60,767 nt of DNA from an uncultured Cuneatibacter sp. (GCA_934234215.1 CAKQHB010000017.1:1-60767); one strand, 5' to 3'; numbered from the stretch's first letter, positions 49,419 to 58,515 are shown. Notes: generated by a model not told the origin, from the letters alone. Program-made: numbers and translations.

Positions 49419-50431
49419 TAAAAGCCTATTTGCAGACAAAAAAGAGAAGCGCCCTGTGCATAGCCCTTGTAGTGCTTGCGGTGGGAATGGAGCTGGTACT
49501 CAGTGATGTGCCGCTGGATACGATCCAATATGCGGCGGTTCTGGCAACGGTGATCATAGAAGCATTTGTGGTCTGGGATTTTGTGCGGTTTCAGAAAACG
49601 ATGAAACTGCTGGAAAGCATGGAGCAGGCAGCAGATCAGGCAGTGGATCTCTTACCGATCCCGGAAAATGAGCTGGAAGAGCGCATGGGAGATGTGCTCC
49701 GGGCAACAGATCAAAAACGCCGCATGCTGGAGATGGAATCACGGCAGCGCTATGACAGCATGGTGGAATATTATACGATCTGGGCACATCAGATCAAGAC
49801 ACCGATTGCGGCGATGCGCCTGATGCTGCAGCAGCAAAAGGAAGAAGAGACGGTGACTTCGCAGCGTACAGCGGAGCTTTCCGAAGAATTGCAGCGGATT
49901 GAGCAGTATGTGGAGATGGTGCTGGGTTTTTTGCGGCTGGAATCCAACAGCACGGACTATGTGATCTGCAAAGAGCGAGTGGACGAAATCCTGCGGCCCT
50001 GCATTCGGAAATTTGCATCCACATTCATTCGCCGCAGGATTAGATTGGAGTACACCGTGCCGGAGACAGACGGCGAGGCCGAAGTTCTGACCGATACAAA
50101 ATGGCTGCGGTTTGTCGTGGAACAGGTGCTGACAAATGCATTGAAATATACCGCTGCAGGCGGTACGATCCACATTCGCCTGGAGGCAGGAAAAGTGCTG
50201 TGCATCGAGGATAGCGGCGTCGGGATTCCGGCGGAAGATTTGCCGCGTATTTTTGAATACGGATACACCGGCGCGCGGGGCAGAGAACATCAGAAAGCCA
50301 GCGGACTGGGTCTGTATCTGTGCAAAAGGATCTGCGAACGACTGGGGCATAAGATCTGGGTGACATCGGAAGTCGGAGTCGGGACGAGTGTGAAGATATC
50401 GCTGCAGGAGCGAGCGTTGGAAGTGGAGTAA
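49415..50431 (+). CDS. Intramembrane-sensing histidine kinase (BceS-like)
   Basis: A 338-residue kinase with two membrane segments close together (about 13-32 and 38-57) and almost no outer loop, the design of BceS kinases that sense through an ABC transporter. The phospho-acceptor is His125 in WAHQIKTPIAAM. ATPase boxes are NALKYTA, EDSGVGIP and GLGLYLCKRICERLG. It should signal the state of the ABC pair at 51059-53868. Confidence 0.92.
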   Translation: MIKAYLQTKKRSALCIALVVLAVGMELVLSDVPLDTIQYAAVLATVIIEAFVVWDFVRFQKTMKLLESMEQAADQAVDLLPIPENELEERMGDVLRATDQKRRMLEMESRQRYDSMVEYYTIWAHQIKTPIAAMRLMLQQQKEEETVTSQRTAELSEELQRIEQYVEMVLGFLRLESNSTDYVICKERVDEILRPCIRKFASTFIRRRIRLEYTVPETDGEAEVLTDTKWLRFVVEQVLTNALKYTAAGGTIHIRLEAGKVLCIEDSGVGIPAEDLPRIFEYGYTGARGREHQKASGLGLYLCKRICERLGHKIWVTSEVGVGTSVKISLQERALEVE

Positions 50432-50500
50432 ATACGCAAAAAACAAAAGAAAAATAAATAGAAAGTGCAAGTAACATCTAAAGCAGGAGGTATTCTACAC

Positions 50501-50728
50501 ATGAAGGAAAAAATCAGTTTCTATCTCAAGACGTTTGCAGGCTGTGTGTTCGGTGTTTTTCTTGGCAACTGCATCTACCGTTTCTATGATTTTAAGATGC
50601 ATCCAGATTTTTATGCGATGCAGTCCGCACCGTGGTATACATTTCTGATTCCCAGTGCACTCATTGCAGCAGGACTCATCCTGTTGTCCCTTGGCATCAG
50701 CTATATTTTAAGGAAAAAAGGGAAGTAA
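50501..50728 (+). CDS. Small two-pass membrane protein in the Bce module
   Basis: A 75-residue protein with two membrane segments (about 9-26 and 45-66) and a basic C-terminus (YILRKKGK). AGGAGG lies eight bases upstream of the ATG at 50501. It lies just after the BceS-like kinase and may modulate the sensor or transporter. No family is recognised. Confidence 0.65.
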   Translation: MKEKISFYLKTFAGCVFGVFLGNCIYRFYDFKMHPDFYAMQSAPWYTFLIPSALIAAGLILLSLGISYILRKKGK

Positions 50729-50747
50729 ATTAGCATCGAAAATATGT

Positions 50748-50778
50748 AAGGGCGACACTCCATTGTGCCGCCCTTTTT
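50748..50778. terminator. Bidirectional terminator
   Basis: AAGGGCGACAC pairs with GTGCCGCCCTT with one mismatch, followed by TTTTT on the plus strand. It lies between the small membrane protein gene and the convergent Asn/Gln-rich protein gene. Confidence 0.8.
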
Positions 50779-50784
50779 GAACCT

Positions 50785-50970
50785 TTATTCGTCCTCTTCC
50801 TCGTTCTTGCAGTTCCGGCTGCTGTTTCTCTCCTGGTCGCGCATATGGTTCCGGTTGAAACTGTTCTGCGTCTGATTTCCGGAAGAATTTCGGCTCTGAT
50901 TCTGGGAACTGCGATTCTGGGAACTGCGATTCTGCTGTGCCTGATTCTGTTCTTTTTCATTTCTGTTCAT
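50785..50970 (-). CDS. Small Asn/Gln/Ser-rich protein
   Basis: A 61-residue, very hydrophilic low-complexity protein made of Asn, Gln, Ser, Arg and Glu, with a 5-residue repeat (SSQNR twice). A perfect AGGAGGT ribosome site lies before the ATG on the minus strand, and a terminator follows, so it looks like a real gene. A role such as a small acid-soluble or intrinsically disordered stress protein is only a guess. Confidence 0.65.
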   Translation of the reverse strand: MNRNEKEQNQAQQNRSSQNRSSQNQSRNSSGNQTQNSFNRNHMRDQERNSSRNCKNEEEDE

Positions 50971-51058
50971 GACAAACTACCTCCTGTTTCTTTCCGTTTC
51001 AAACGGTGCAGTGATAGTATGTCCTTCTCATTTCAGAATATGTTTCCAATGCTATCCA

Positions 51059-53101
51059 TTATTTTTTGACGATGTTGTAATACGCTTTTGACGTAATTTC
51101 GTACATGATACAGTAGACAACTGCAAAGGTCAGCACGGTTCCGCCTGTGATCACAGCCAGATACTGAATATCTACCATATTGAACAGCATCATGATTTTC
51201 TGGATCATATGGAATGCCATTGCGACATGGAGACCAGCAACTGCCAGCGGCAGGAAGAATACCGTCAGAACCTGAGAATTGATGCTCTTTCGAATCTCGC
51301 GTTCGGTCATACCGACCTTTCGCTGGATCTCAAAACGAGCCTGATCCTCATAGCCCTCGCTGATCTGCTTATAATACATGATCATGCACATTGCGATCAG
51401 GAATGCAAATGTCAACAAGATTCCAAGGAAAAAGATTCCACTGTAAACAGCCACAAAATCCCTGTCGTCTATGCACTGGAAATCTGCCGCGTATACGTAA
51501 GCATAAGGCACGTCTTCGATACTGAGCCGATCTGTCAGCGATTCCTGCAGTCGGATCAGCTGATCGTCTGCTTCTGTCTTCGGCTCTGTATTGCACCATA
51601 CGGCATCATATAATGCAGCTGTATCCACTTCTCCCATTGCCAACCGCATCTGTACCATTGTCTCTTCATCGGAAACAACCAGATACAGCGTATTGTCTCC
51701 AAAGTTCAGGTTATAGTCGATTTCCTTCGGTACTTCCTGCACCTGCAATGTTCCGTAACCGTCCAACGTCAGTGTTCCGTCTGACAAATCCAGAGCCTGC
51801 AGCGTTCCATATCCTTTGTCCTTTTTGTCCCACAATGCCTGACCTTGCACGACATCGACAGATGCTCCGGTCATTTTCTCATATCCATCCGCGGTCAGAA
51901 AAACTACACGGCCTCTCCTGGATTCGTCCTGCCAGTCGGAACTCTGTGCTTCCGCTGTTTTATAATCCAGTGTAAACGTATTTCTGTTCACGATATAACC
52001 ATAGGTCTTTACATATCGAAATGTCATCGGATCCGATATCGCATATCCATTTTCTGTCAATGCTGCTTCTACCAGAGACTGACCGTCTTCCAACGCTGCG
52101 CCATTGTCGATTGCGACTGTCCGTGTCACCTGCACCTCTCTGCCATACAGCTCTTTCAGACCACGATCCTGCCCAAAGTACAGGCAGGATGTTGTGGAGA
52201 CCGTCACAAGCACCATGGTCGATAAGATGCAGATAAATGCCAGTCCTGCGCCATTGCGCTTCATGCGGTACACCATTGTACCGATGGAGATAAAATGATT
52301 TGTCTTATAATAATACGTTTTGTTTTTCTGCAGCAACCTGCATACAACTACAGAAACCGCCATGAACAACAGAAAAGTGCCCAGGATAACGAGAACCACT
52401 GCGAGAAAAAAGTTGGACAATGCATCGATGGGATCTTCGATCGTCTGCGCCATCCAGTAACCAATCCCCAGCAGTACGATTCCCGCAATGGCAAACAACC
52501 AGTTCGCTTTCGGCGGCTTTTCACCTACGCTGCCGCTGCGCAGCATTTCGATAGGATTAGACAGACGTACCTGAAACAGCATCCGTACAAACAGCAATAC
52601 ATAAACAACAGCAAAAAAGAGTGCCGATATCGCAAGAACATCAATGGAATACACTGCCTGCAGCGGAATGGCTGCGCCCAGCATCTTTTTCAGTGCAAGA
52701 TATGCCAGCCTTGAAAATACCTGTCCCAGCATCAGTCCGCCAACCAGTGCGATTCCGTAATAAAACAGGCTTTCCCACAGGAGGATTCTTGAAATATTCC
52801 GCTTGCTCATGCCGAGAATATTATAAATCCCCAGCTCTTTTCTCCGGTTTTTCATCAGAAACGTGTTGCTATAAAATAAAAAGATAACTGCGATCAGACC
52901 AACTACGACAATTCCAAACAGCATCGTGGCCTGAACGGTGGCTCCGCCTGTAATCGAGGTCAGTTCCGGATCGAGAGCAATCTGCGCTAATAAAGAAAAC
53001 AGCACCACCATCAGCACGCCGGTCAGAATGTACGGAATCGTGATGCGATGATTTTTCCGGACACTGTCCGCTGCCAGCTTCGGATAAAAGAAATGTTTCA
53101 T
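51059..53101 (-). CDS. Bce-type ABC transporter permease
   Basis: A 680-residue FtsX-like permease with about ten membrane segments. Four are near the N-terminus, and a large extracellular domain (about 305-550) lies between segments seven and eight, the BceB plan. These permeases remove cell-wall-active peptide antibiotics from their lipid II-cycle targets and signal to the linked kinase. It overlaps the ATPase gene by four bases. Confidence 0.92.
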   Translation of the reverse strand: MKHFFYPKLAADSVRKNHRITIPYILTGVLMVVLFSLLAQIALDPELTSITGGATVQATMLFGIVVVGLIAVIFLFYSNTFLMKNRRKELGIYNILGMSKRNISRILLWESLFYYGIALVGGLMLGQVFSRLAYLALKKMLGAAIPLQAVYSIDVLAISALFFAVVYVLLFVRMLFQVRLSNPIEMLRSGSVGEKPPKANWLFAIAGIVLLGIGYWMAQTIEDPIDALSNFFLAVVLVILGTFLLFMAVSVVVCRLLQKNKTYYYKTNHFISIGTMVYRMKRNGAGLAFICILSTMVLVTVSTTSCLYFGQDRGLKELYGREVQVTRTVAIDNGAALEDGQSLVEAALTENGYAISDPMTFRYVKTYGYIVNRNTFTLDYKTAEAQSSDWQDESRRGRVVFLTADGYEKMTGASVDVVQGQALWDKKDKGYGTLQALDLSDGTLTLDGYGTLQVQEVPKEIDYNLNFGDNTLYLVVSDEETMVQMRLAMGEVDTAALYDAVWCNTEPKTEADDQLIRLQESLTDRLSIEDVPYAYVYAADFQCIDDRDFVAVYSGIFFLGILLTFAFLIAMCMIMYYKQISEGYEDQARFEIQRKVGMTEREIRKSINSQVLTVFFLPLAVAGLHVAMAFHMIQKIMMLFNMVDIQYLAVITGGTVLTFAVVYCIMYEITSKAYYNIVKK

Positions 53102-53868
53102 CGCAGCTCCTCCTTTCCGGCTGTGGCGAGCAGTGTCAGCGTATCAGAAATTTTCTGATACATCTGCTCCTTTGTCTGATCACCACGGTAGATCTGGTGG
53201 TAAACCTCACCATCTTTGATGAACAGCACACGCTTGGCATGACTTGCTGCCTTGACGGAGTGCGTTACCATGAGGATCGTCTGTCCATCCGCATTGATCC
53301 GTTCAAACAAATCCAGCAACTCATCCGTAGATTTCGAATCCAGCGCACCAGAGGGTTCGTCTGCCAGAATAATACTTGGCTCTGTGATCAGCGCTCTCGC
53401 AACTGCGGTGCGCTGCTTCTGTCCGCCGGATACTTCATACGGATATTTATTCAGCAGCAGAGAAATGCCCAGCTTCTTCGCCAGCGGCGTGATCCGTGCT
53501 TCCATCTCACTGACCGGTCTGCCCGCCAGTACCAGCGGCAGATAAATATTGTCCCGCAGCGTAAAATTATCCAGCAGGTTAAAATCCTGAAAAACAAAAC
53601 CCAGATTCTCTCTGCGGAACTGTGCCAGCTGAGAATCCTTGATGCTGCTGAGGCTCTTTCCACGCAGGGTTACTTCGCCGGATGTCGGACTGTCCAGCGC
53701 TGCCAGAATATTTAACAATGTTGTCTTGCCGGAACCGGACTCGCCCATGATGGCGACATACTCGCCTTCCTCTACCATAAAATTCACATTTTTTAACGCT
53801 TCCACGCGATTTCCACCAAAACGTGTCGTGTATACCTTTTTCAGATTTTGCACATCCAGAATAATCAT
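53098..53868 (-). CDS. Bce-type ABC transporter ATP-binding protein
   Basis: A 256-residue ATPase. Walker A is GESGSGKTT (from Gly42), the signature is VSGGQKQR, and Walker B is IILADEPSGALDS, followed by the H-loop MVTHSVKAAS. It is of the MacB/LolD/BceA class. The ATG at 53868 has AGGAGG seven bases upstream; the in-frame extension to 53937 runs through the promoter and is rejected. First gene of the pair with the permease. Confidence 0.93.
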   Translation of the reverse strand: MIILDVQNLKKVYTTRFGGNRVEALKNVNFMVEEGEYVAIMGESGSGKTTLLNILAALDSPTSGEVTLRGKSLSSIKDSQLAQFRRENLGFVFQDFNLLDNFTLRDNIYLPLVLAGRPVSEMEARITPLAKKLGISLLLNKYPYEVSGGQKQRTAVARALITEPSIILADEPSGALDSKSTDELLDLFERINADGQTILMVTHSVKAASHAKRVLFIKDGEVYHQIYRGDQTKEQMYQKISDTLTLLATAGKEELR

Positions 53869-53907
53869 TGTGTTCCTCCTATTTGCCTCGTTCTTTGTTA
53901 CAGACAC

Positions 53908-53948
53908 ATTGTAGCGAAAAAGCCGGATGCGTTCCATTCATCCGGCTT
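53908..53948 (-). terminator. Hairpin and -10-like element before the ABC genes
   Basis: On the minus strand AAGCCGGATG (53948-53939) pairs with CATCCGGCTT and is followed by TTTTT (to 53917), which is terminator-like. TACAAT (53913-53908) lies right after it and may be a -10. The structure stands between the BceR-type operator and the ATPase start, so it may be an attenuator. Confidence 0.55.
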
Positions 53949-53964
53949 ACAGTTTGCAGGGCGA

Positions 53965-53984
53965 ATCTTACAAAAATGTAAGAT
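53965..53984. promoter_or_regulatory. BceR-type operator
   Basis: A perfect 8-4-8 inverted repeat: ATCTTACA, AAAA, TGTAAGAT. Its core TTACA-N4-TGTAA fits the box known for BceR-like regulators. It is about 97 bp upstream of the ATPase start on the minus strand. Confidence 0.8.
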
Positions 53985-54074
53985 GATCTGATTTTAACAT
54001 AATTCCACTTTAAAACATAGATTATAAATAGAAGAAAGTGCTGTTTCAGGCAGCGAAAGTGTGGAAGGATGTCG

Positions 54075-54386
54075 ATGGAACTGATTTCTTCCGGGACGTT
54101 TGATGCCTGGCTGGAGCAGGGGCATTATCTGCTTCTGGATCTGAGGTCGCAGAGCGCGTATCAGGCAGGTCATATTGCAGATGCCAGAAATCTTCCATGG
54201 CCGGTTTCAACGAGACAGCTGCAAAGTCTTCCCCGAATAGAGCCGGTGCTGGTATATTGTGAGCATGGTGGAAACAGCATCTCCGTATGCCGCAGACTGG
54301 CGGCATGGGGATGGCAGACAAAGAGTCTGGTCGGCGGAATCGCAGCCTATCATGGAAAGTATTTACACAGCGCAAAAATGCATTGA
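54075..54386 (+). CDS. Rhodanese-domain protein
   Basis: A 103-residue single-domain rhodanese. The active-site Cys62 lies in a CEHGGNS loop, the CxxGxxS form, and the N-terminal part has LLDLRSQSAYQAGHIADARN. It would carry persulfide sulfur between donors and acceptors in the cytosol. The ATG at 54075 has GGAAGG six bases upstream; an ATG at 54069 is too close to it. The stop overlaps the promoter of the next gene. Confidence 0.88.
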   Translation: MELISSGTFDAWLEQGHYLLLDLRSQSAYQAGHIADARNLPWPVSTRQLQSLPRIEPVLVYCEHGGNSISVCRRLAAWGWQTKSLVGGIAAYHGKYLHSAKMH

Positions 54387-54447
54387 CAATCAGCGCCCGC
54401 GGGCATTACACTAGACATATGGCTGCAACAAAAGTAGCCATATGTCT
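54383..54447 (+). promoter_or_regulatory. Promoter and initial hairpin of the methyltransferase operon
   Basis: TTGACA (54383-54388), an 18-bp spacer and TACACT (54407-54412). A perfect 12-bp inverted repeat starts at the next base: AGACATATGGCT (54413-54424) and AGCCATATGTCT (54436-54447). It could be an operator or a 5'-end hairpin of the mRNA. Confidence 0.7.
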
Positions 54448-54523
54448 GAAAGTAAGGAGTCGCAGTAAAATTGCGAATAACCTGTATATCTATAGATTTT
54501 GTTTTTTACACATGGAGGAAAAT

Positions 54524-55681
54524 GTGAATCGATATGAACTGATCGCCCCCTGTCATTTTGGACTGGAGGCTGTTTTAAAGAGAGAAATTCAGGATCTCGG
54601 CTATGAGGTGCTGCAGACAGAGGACGGACGAGTGACGTTCGAGGGAGATGCGGAAGCAATCTGTCGTGCAAATCTGTTCCTGCGGACTGCCGAGCGTATT
54701 CTGCTGAAGGTCGGAAGCTTTCCGGCTTATACATTTGATGAATTGTTTGAGGGAACAAAGGCGCTGCCCTGGGAGGAATTTATCCCGGCAGACGGCCGCG
54801 TGTGGGTGACAAAGGCTTCTTCCGTAAAGAGTAAGCTGTTTTCTCCGTCGGATATCCAGTCCATCATGAAAAAGGCAATCGTAGAACGCCTGCGTGCAGC
54901 GAGAAAAACAGCGATCATTCCGGAGACCGGAGATGCGTATCCGCTGCGAGTTTTTCTGATGAAGGATATTGTGACGGTTGCCATTGATACAAGCGGCGAG
55001 TCTCTGCACAAGAGAGGCTATCGTCCGATGACGGTCAAGGCGCCGATTTCTGAGACGTTAGCGGCAGCGCTGATCTTGCTGACACCGTGGAAAAAAGACC
55101 GGATTCTGGTGGATCCGTTCTGCGGCAGCGGTACTTTTCCAATTGAGGCGGCAATGATTGCAGCGAATATGGCACCGGGCATGAACCGGGAGTTTCTGGC
55201 GGAGAACTGGACAAACCTCATTCCGAAAAAGCTGTGGTATGAGGCTGCCAGCGAAGCGCAGGATGTGATGGATGACACCGTGCAGGTGGACATTCAGGGA
55301 TATGATATCGATGCAGACGCAGTACGTGCAGCGAGAGAAAATGCAAAGCTGGCAGGCGTGGATCACATGATCCATCTGCAGCGCAGAGGCGTATCGGAGC
55401 TGAGCCATCCGAAAAAGTATGGTTTTATCATTACAAACCCTCCTTATGGAGAACGTCTGGAGGAAAAGGAAGACCTGCCGGATCTGTACCGGGTATTTGG
55501 CGAGCGTTTTGCAGCGCTGGACAGCTGGTCTGCCTATGTGATTTCTTCTTATGAGTTTACCGAGCGGGATATGGGACGCAAGGCGGACCGCAACCGCAAG
55601 ATTTATAATGGTATGTTAAAGACATACTTCTATCAGTTCTTAGGACCGAAACCGCCGAAAAGAACAGGAGAGCGCGATTGA
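54524..55681 (+). CDS. THUMP-domain class I RNA methyltransferase (RlmL/YpsC-like)
   Basis: A 385-residue SAM-dependent methyltransferase. It opens with YELIAPCHFGLEAVLKRE, followed by a THUMP RNA-binding domain (about 45-155). The SAM motif is VDPFCGSGTFPIEAAM, and the catalytic NPPY appears in ITNPPYGERL, meaning N2-guanine methylation, probably of 23S rRNA. The start is GTG at 54524, with GGAGG five bases upstream; an ATG at 54512 overlaps that site. It overlaps the protease gene (TTGA). Confidence 0.92.
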   Translation: MNRYELIAPCHFGLEAVLKREIQDLGYEVLQTEDGRVTFEGDAEAICRANLFLRTAERILLKVGSFPAYTFDELFEGTKALPWEEFIPADGRVWVTKASSVKSKLFSPSDIQSIMKKAIVERLRAARKTAIIPETGDAYPLRVFLMKDIVTVAIDTSGESLHKRGYRPMTVKAPISETLAAALILLTPWKKDRILVDPFCGSGTFPIEAAMIAANMAPGMNREFLAENWTNLIPKKLWYEAASEAQDVMDDTVQVDIQGYDIDADAVRAARENAKLAGVDHMIHLQRRGVSELSHPKKYGFIITNPPYGERLEEKEDLPDLYRVFGERFAALDSWSAYVISSYEFTERDMGRKADRNRKIYNGMLKTYFYQFLGPKPPKRTGERD

Positions 55682-57384
55682 AATCCAAGTGGATCGCAGG
55701 GATTTTGACGACGCTGCTTCTTCTGTGCGGGATCGCAGCAGCGATTCCGGTGCGGGAGCAGGTGGAGACCGGAAGGGCGCAGACGGCGCACCCGATGGAT
55801 CTCTGGACAGAGCGGATCTCGGAAGAGACAAACCGCAGAAGTATTACCGTCCGCATGGACGGATCAGAGCTTTCGATGGAACAGCCGGTGATCTTAAATG
55901 AGACCGGCGCAGTATTCTTTCCATTGTCAGAGCTGAAAAAAGCAGGGGACTGCTATGTGGGACGGTTTGACGACGGCAGGATCGTGATTGAGCAAGGGGA
56001 AGATCGACTGGAGATTTTGCCGGATTTGCAGACTGTCACAAAAAATGGAACAACGCTGGAGCTGGAAGAAAGTATCCGCCAGATCGAAGACGAATGGTAT
56101 CTTCCGGTTTCGTTATTGGAGGACGGACTGGATTACACAGTACAATGGAATGTGTCGAAGCGGGAGCTGACGCTAAAGAAGTCAGCGAAGGCCGCAGAGC
56201 TTCCGGTACGTTATGATTACCGACAGGAGGGACGTGCACCTCTTGTGGGAAATCAGGGCAGTGACGGCACTTGCTGGGCATTTGCTTCCTTGAAGGCAGT
56301 GGAATCTACCTTGCTGCCGGAGCGCACGATGGATTTTTCCAAAGATCACATGAACTGGAATAATAGCTCCGGGCGTGCCGGAGAGGGCGGCGGTTCGTTT
56401 TGGATGGCGCTGGCATATCTGACTGCATGGCAGGGACCGGTGCTGGAGGAACAGGATCCCTATGGAGATGGCGTGAGCGATGCTTCGCTGTCGGCTGTGA
56501 TGCATGTGCAGGAGGCGCAGATCCTTCCGGAGAAAGATCTGCAGGCAATCAAAAAAGCGGTCTTTCAGACCGGCGGCGTGCAGAGCTCTCTGTACTTAGA
56601 TCCGGGCGCCGGGAATGGAGCTTCTCCGTATTATCGTGCAGAGACGGCGGCGTATTGCTATACAGGGACAGAGCAGAGCAATCACGACATTGTGATCGTG
56701 GGCTGGGATGATGCATATTCGAAAGAGAATTTTGCAGAACAGCCGGAGGGAGACGGTGCGTTCCTGTGTCTGAACAGCTGGGGGACTTCATTTGGGGAAA
56801 ACGGTTATTTTTACGTTTCTTATTATGATGCCAGGATCGGGATTCACAACATTGTCTACTCGAAAATCGAGGAAGCGCAGTCGGATGAGGTGATCCATCA
56901 GACGGATCTGAGGGGCTTTACCGGACAGGTCGGATACGGCATGGACAGTGCAAGCTTTGCAAATGTGTATCGCGCCGGAGCGACGACGGAGCTTGTGAAT
57001 GCCTGTGGATTTTACGCTACAGGTGCAGACACTTCTTATCGCGTGTTTGTGACGAAAGGAGCGGACACACCGGAGCAGTTTGTGATGGAGCATCCGGTGG
57101 CAGAAGGGACGCTCCCGTATGCGGGATATTATACGATTCCGTTTACGAGACAAGTGCAGGTAGAGTCGGGAGAGTCTTTTGCGGTGATTGTGGAGATCAC
57201 AACGCCCGGTGCGACACAGCCGGTGGCAGTGCAGGCATTGACGGAAGACGAGACGAGAGAGCTCGCAAATTCCGGAGGAGAACAGGGATATATCAGTTAT
57301 CGCGGATATCGTTGGGAATCCGCGGAGGCTGTGAGCCAGGCGAGAGTTTGCCTGAAAGCATATACAAAACAAAAAGAGGAGTAA
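55678..57384 (+). CDS. Secreted papain-like cysteine protease (C1A)
   Basis: A 568-residue exported protein with an N-terminal signal or anchor (about 5-23). A copper-amine-oxidase-N-like beta domain spans about 45-165. A papain fold then has Cys199 (DGTCWAFASLKAVES), His336 (SNHDIVIVGWDD) and Asn366 (CLNSWGTSFGENGYF). The C-terminal 160 residues look like a lectin-type beta sandwich. The start codon is TTG, with AGGAG eight bases upstream, overlapping the methyltransferase stop. The usual papain pro-domain is absent; the N-terminal beta domain may take its place. Likely wall-associated. Confidence 0.87.
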   Translation: MKSKWIAGILTTLLLLCGIAAAIPVREQVETGRAQTAHPMDLWTERISEETNRRSITVRMDGSELSMEQPVILNETGAVFFPLSELKKAGDCYVGRFDDGRIVIEQGEDRLEILPDLQTVTKNGTTLELEESIRQIEDEWYLPVSLLEDGLDYTVQWNVSKRELTLKKSAKAAELPVRYDYRQEGRAPLVGNQGSDGTCWAFASLKAVESTLLPERTMDFSKDHMNWNNSSGRAGEGGGSFWMALAYLTAWQGPVLEEQDPYGDGVSDASLSAVMHVQEAQILPEKDLQAIKKAVFQTGGVQSSLYLDPGAGNGASPYYRAETAAYCYTGTEQSNHDIVIVGWDDAYSKENFAEQPEGDGAFLCLNSWGTSFGENGYFYVSYYDARIGIHNIVYSKIEEAQSDEVIHQTDLRGFTGQVGYGMDSASFANVYRAGATTELVNACGFYATGADTSYRVFVTKGADTPEQFVMEHPVAEGTLPYAGYYTIPFTRQVQVESGESFAVIVEITTPGATQPVAVQALTEDETRELANSGGEQGYISYRGYRWESAEAVSQARVCLKAYTKQKEE

Positions 57385-57395
57385 GGGGAACGCGT

Positions 57396-57992
57396 ATGAA
57401 ACAGATTATTTTTGCAACATCCAATGAGCATAAGATGCAGGAGATCCGTATGATTCTGGCAGATCTTCCGGTAGAGATCCTTTCGATGAAGGAAGCGGGG
57501 ATCGCATTGGATATTGAGGAAAATGGAACGTCGTTTGCAGAAAATGCGTCGATTAAGGCAAATGCGATCCGGCCCTATACGGACGCAGTCGTTCTGGCAG
57601 ACGATTCCGGACTGGTCATTGATGCGCTGAACGGAGAGCCTGGCATTTACAGTGCCAGATATCTGCCGGGCGAACCTTACGAGGTAAAGAACCGCACACT
57701 TATTTCCAGGCTGGACGGCTTGGAAGGAGAGGCGCGGAGTGCCAGATTTGTCTGTGCCATCGCAGCCTCCATGCCGGACGGCAGAACGCTCTTCTCAGAA
57801 GGAACGATGGAAGGCATCATCGCGAAAGAGCCGGCGGGCGAGAACGGATTTGGATATGATCCGATCCTGTATCTGCCGGAGTTTGGAAAGACATCTGCCG
57901 AGATTTCACCGGAAGAAAAGAATGCGATCAGCCACAGGGGAAAGGCATTGCGGGCTATGCGTGAGCTGCTGGAAAAGGAACTGAAAGCATGA
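57396..57992 (+). CDS. rdgB: dITP/XTP pyrophosphatase (RdgB/HAM1)
   Basis: A 198-residue nucleotide-pool sanitiser that hydrolyses non-standard purine triphosphates such as dITP, XTP and ITP. Conserved segments are IIFATSNEHKMQEI, DDSGLVIDALNGEPGIYSARY and GENGFGYDPIL with SHRGKAL. AAGGGGAA lies before the ATG at 57396. It overlaps the phosphodiesterase gene by four bases, an arrangement common in Firmicutes. Confidence 0.95.
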   Translation: MKQIIFATSNEHKMQEIRMILADLPVEILSMKEAGIALDIEENGTSFAENASIKANAIRPYTDAVVLADDSGLVIDALNGEPGIYSARYLPGEPYEVKNRTLISRLDGLEGEARSARFVCAIAASMPDGRTLFSEGTMEGIIAKEPAGENGFGYDPILYLPEFGKTSAEISPEEKNAISHRGKALRAMRELLEKELKA

Positions 57993-58477
57993 AGATACTG
58001 GTAATAAGCGACACGCACGGAAAGCTGTACAATCTGGTGGATGTGCTGACAAAAGAAGGCCCTATCGATATGCTTCTGCATTTGGGAGATGTGGAAGGGC
58101 AGGAAGAAGAAATCCGGGAAATGGCAGGATGCCATACCGAGATCATTGCCGGAAACAACGATTTCTTTACCACGCTGGAGCGTGAGAAGGAGATCTGGAT
58201 CGGCAGAAATAAAGTATTGTTGACACATGGTCATTATTACAAAGTCACGCTGGGACCGGAGCTGCTGATGGAAGATGCGGCGGCGAGAGGCTATCAGGTG
58301 GCTTTGTATGGACATACCCATCGTCCGCTGATCGTGCGCGGACCGGGAATCGTTGTAGCAAATCCGGGCAGTCTGTCTTATCCGAGACAGGATGGCAAAC
58401 AGGCATCCTACATGATTATTGAGATGGACCGTCAGGGAGAACTGGAGTTTACGATCAAATATCTGGATCTGCCGTAA
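57989..58477 (+). CDS. YfcE/YsnB-type metallophosphoesterase
   Basis: A 162-residue calcineurin-like phosphodiesterase. The metal-binding motifs ISDTHG, HLGDVEG, GNNDF, THGHYY and GHTHRP are all present. The family acts on phosphodiester model substrates; the native one is unknown. It is coupled to rdgB. Confidence 0.92.
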   Translation: MKILVISDTHGKLYNLVDVLTKEGPIDMLLHLGDVEGQEEEIREMAGCHTEIIAGNNDFFTTLEREKEIWIGRNKVLLTHGHYYKVTLGPELLMEDAAARGYQVALYGHTHRPLIVRGPGIVVANPGSLSYPRQDGKQASYMIIEMDRQGELEFTIKYLDLP

Positions 58478-58515
58478 AGCAGATTTCGGACAAAGAATGT
58501 ATTGGAGGTTTACAC

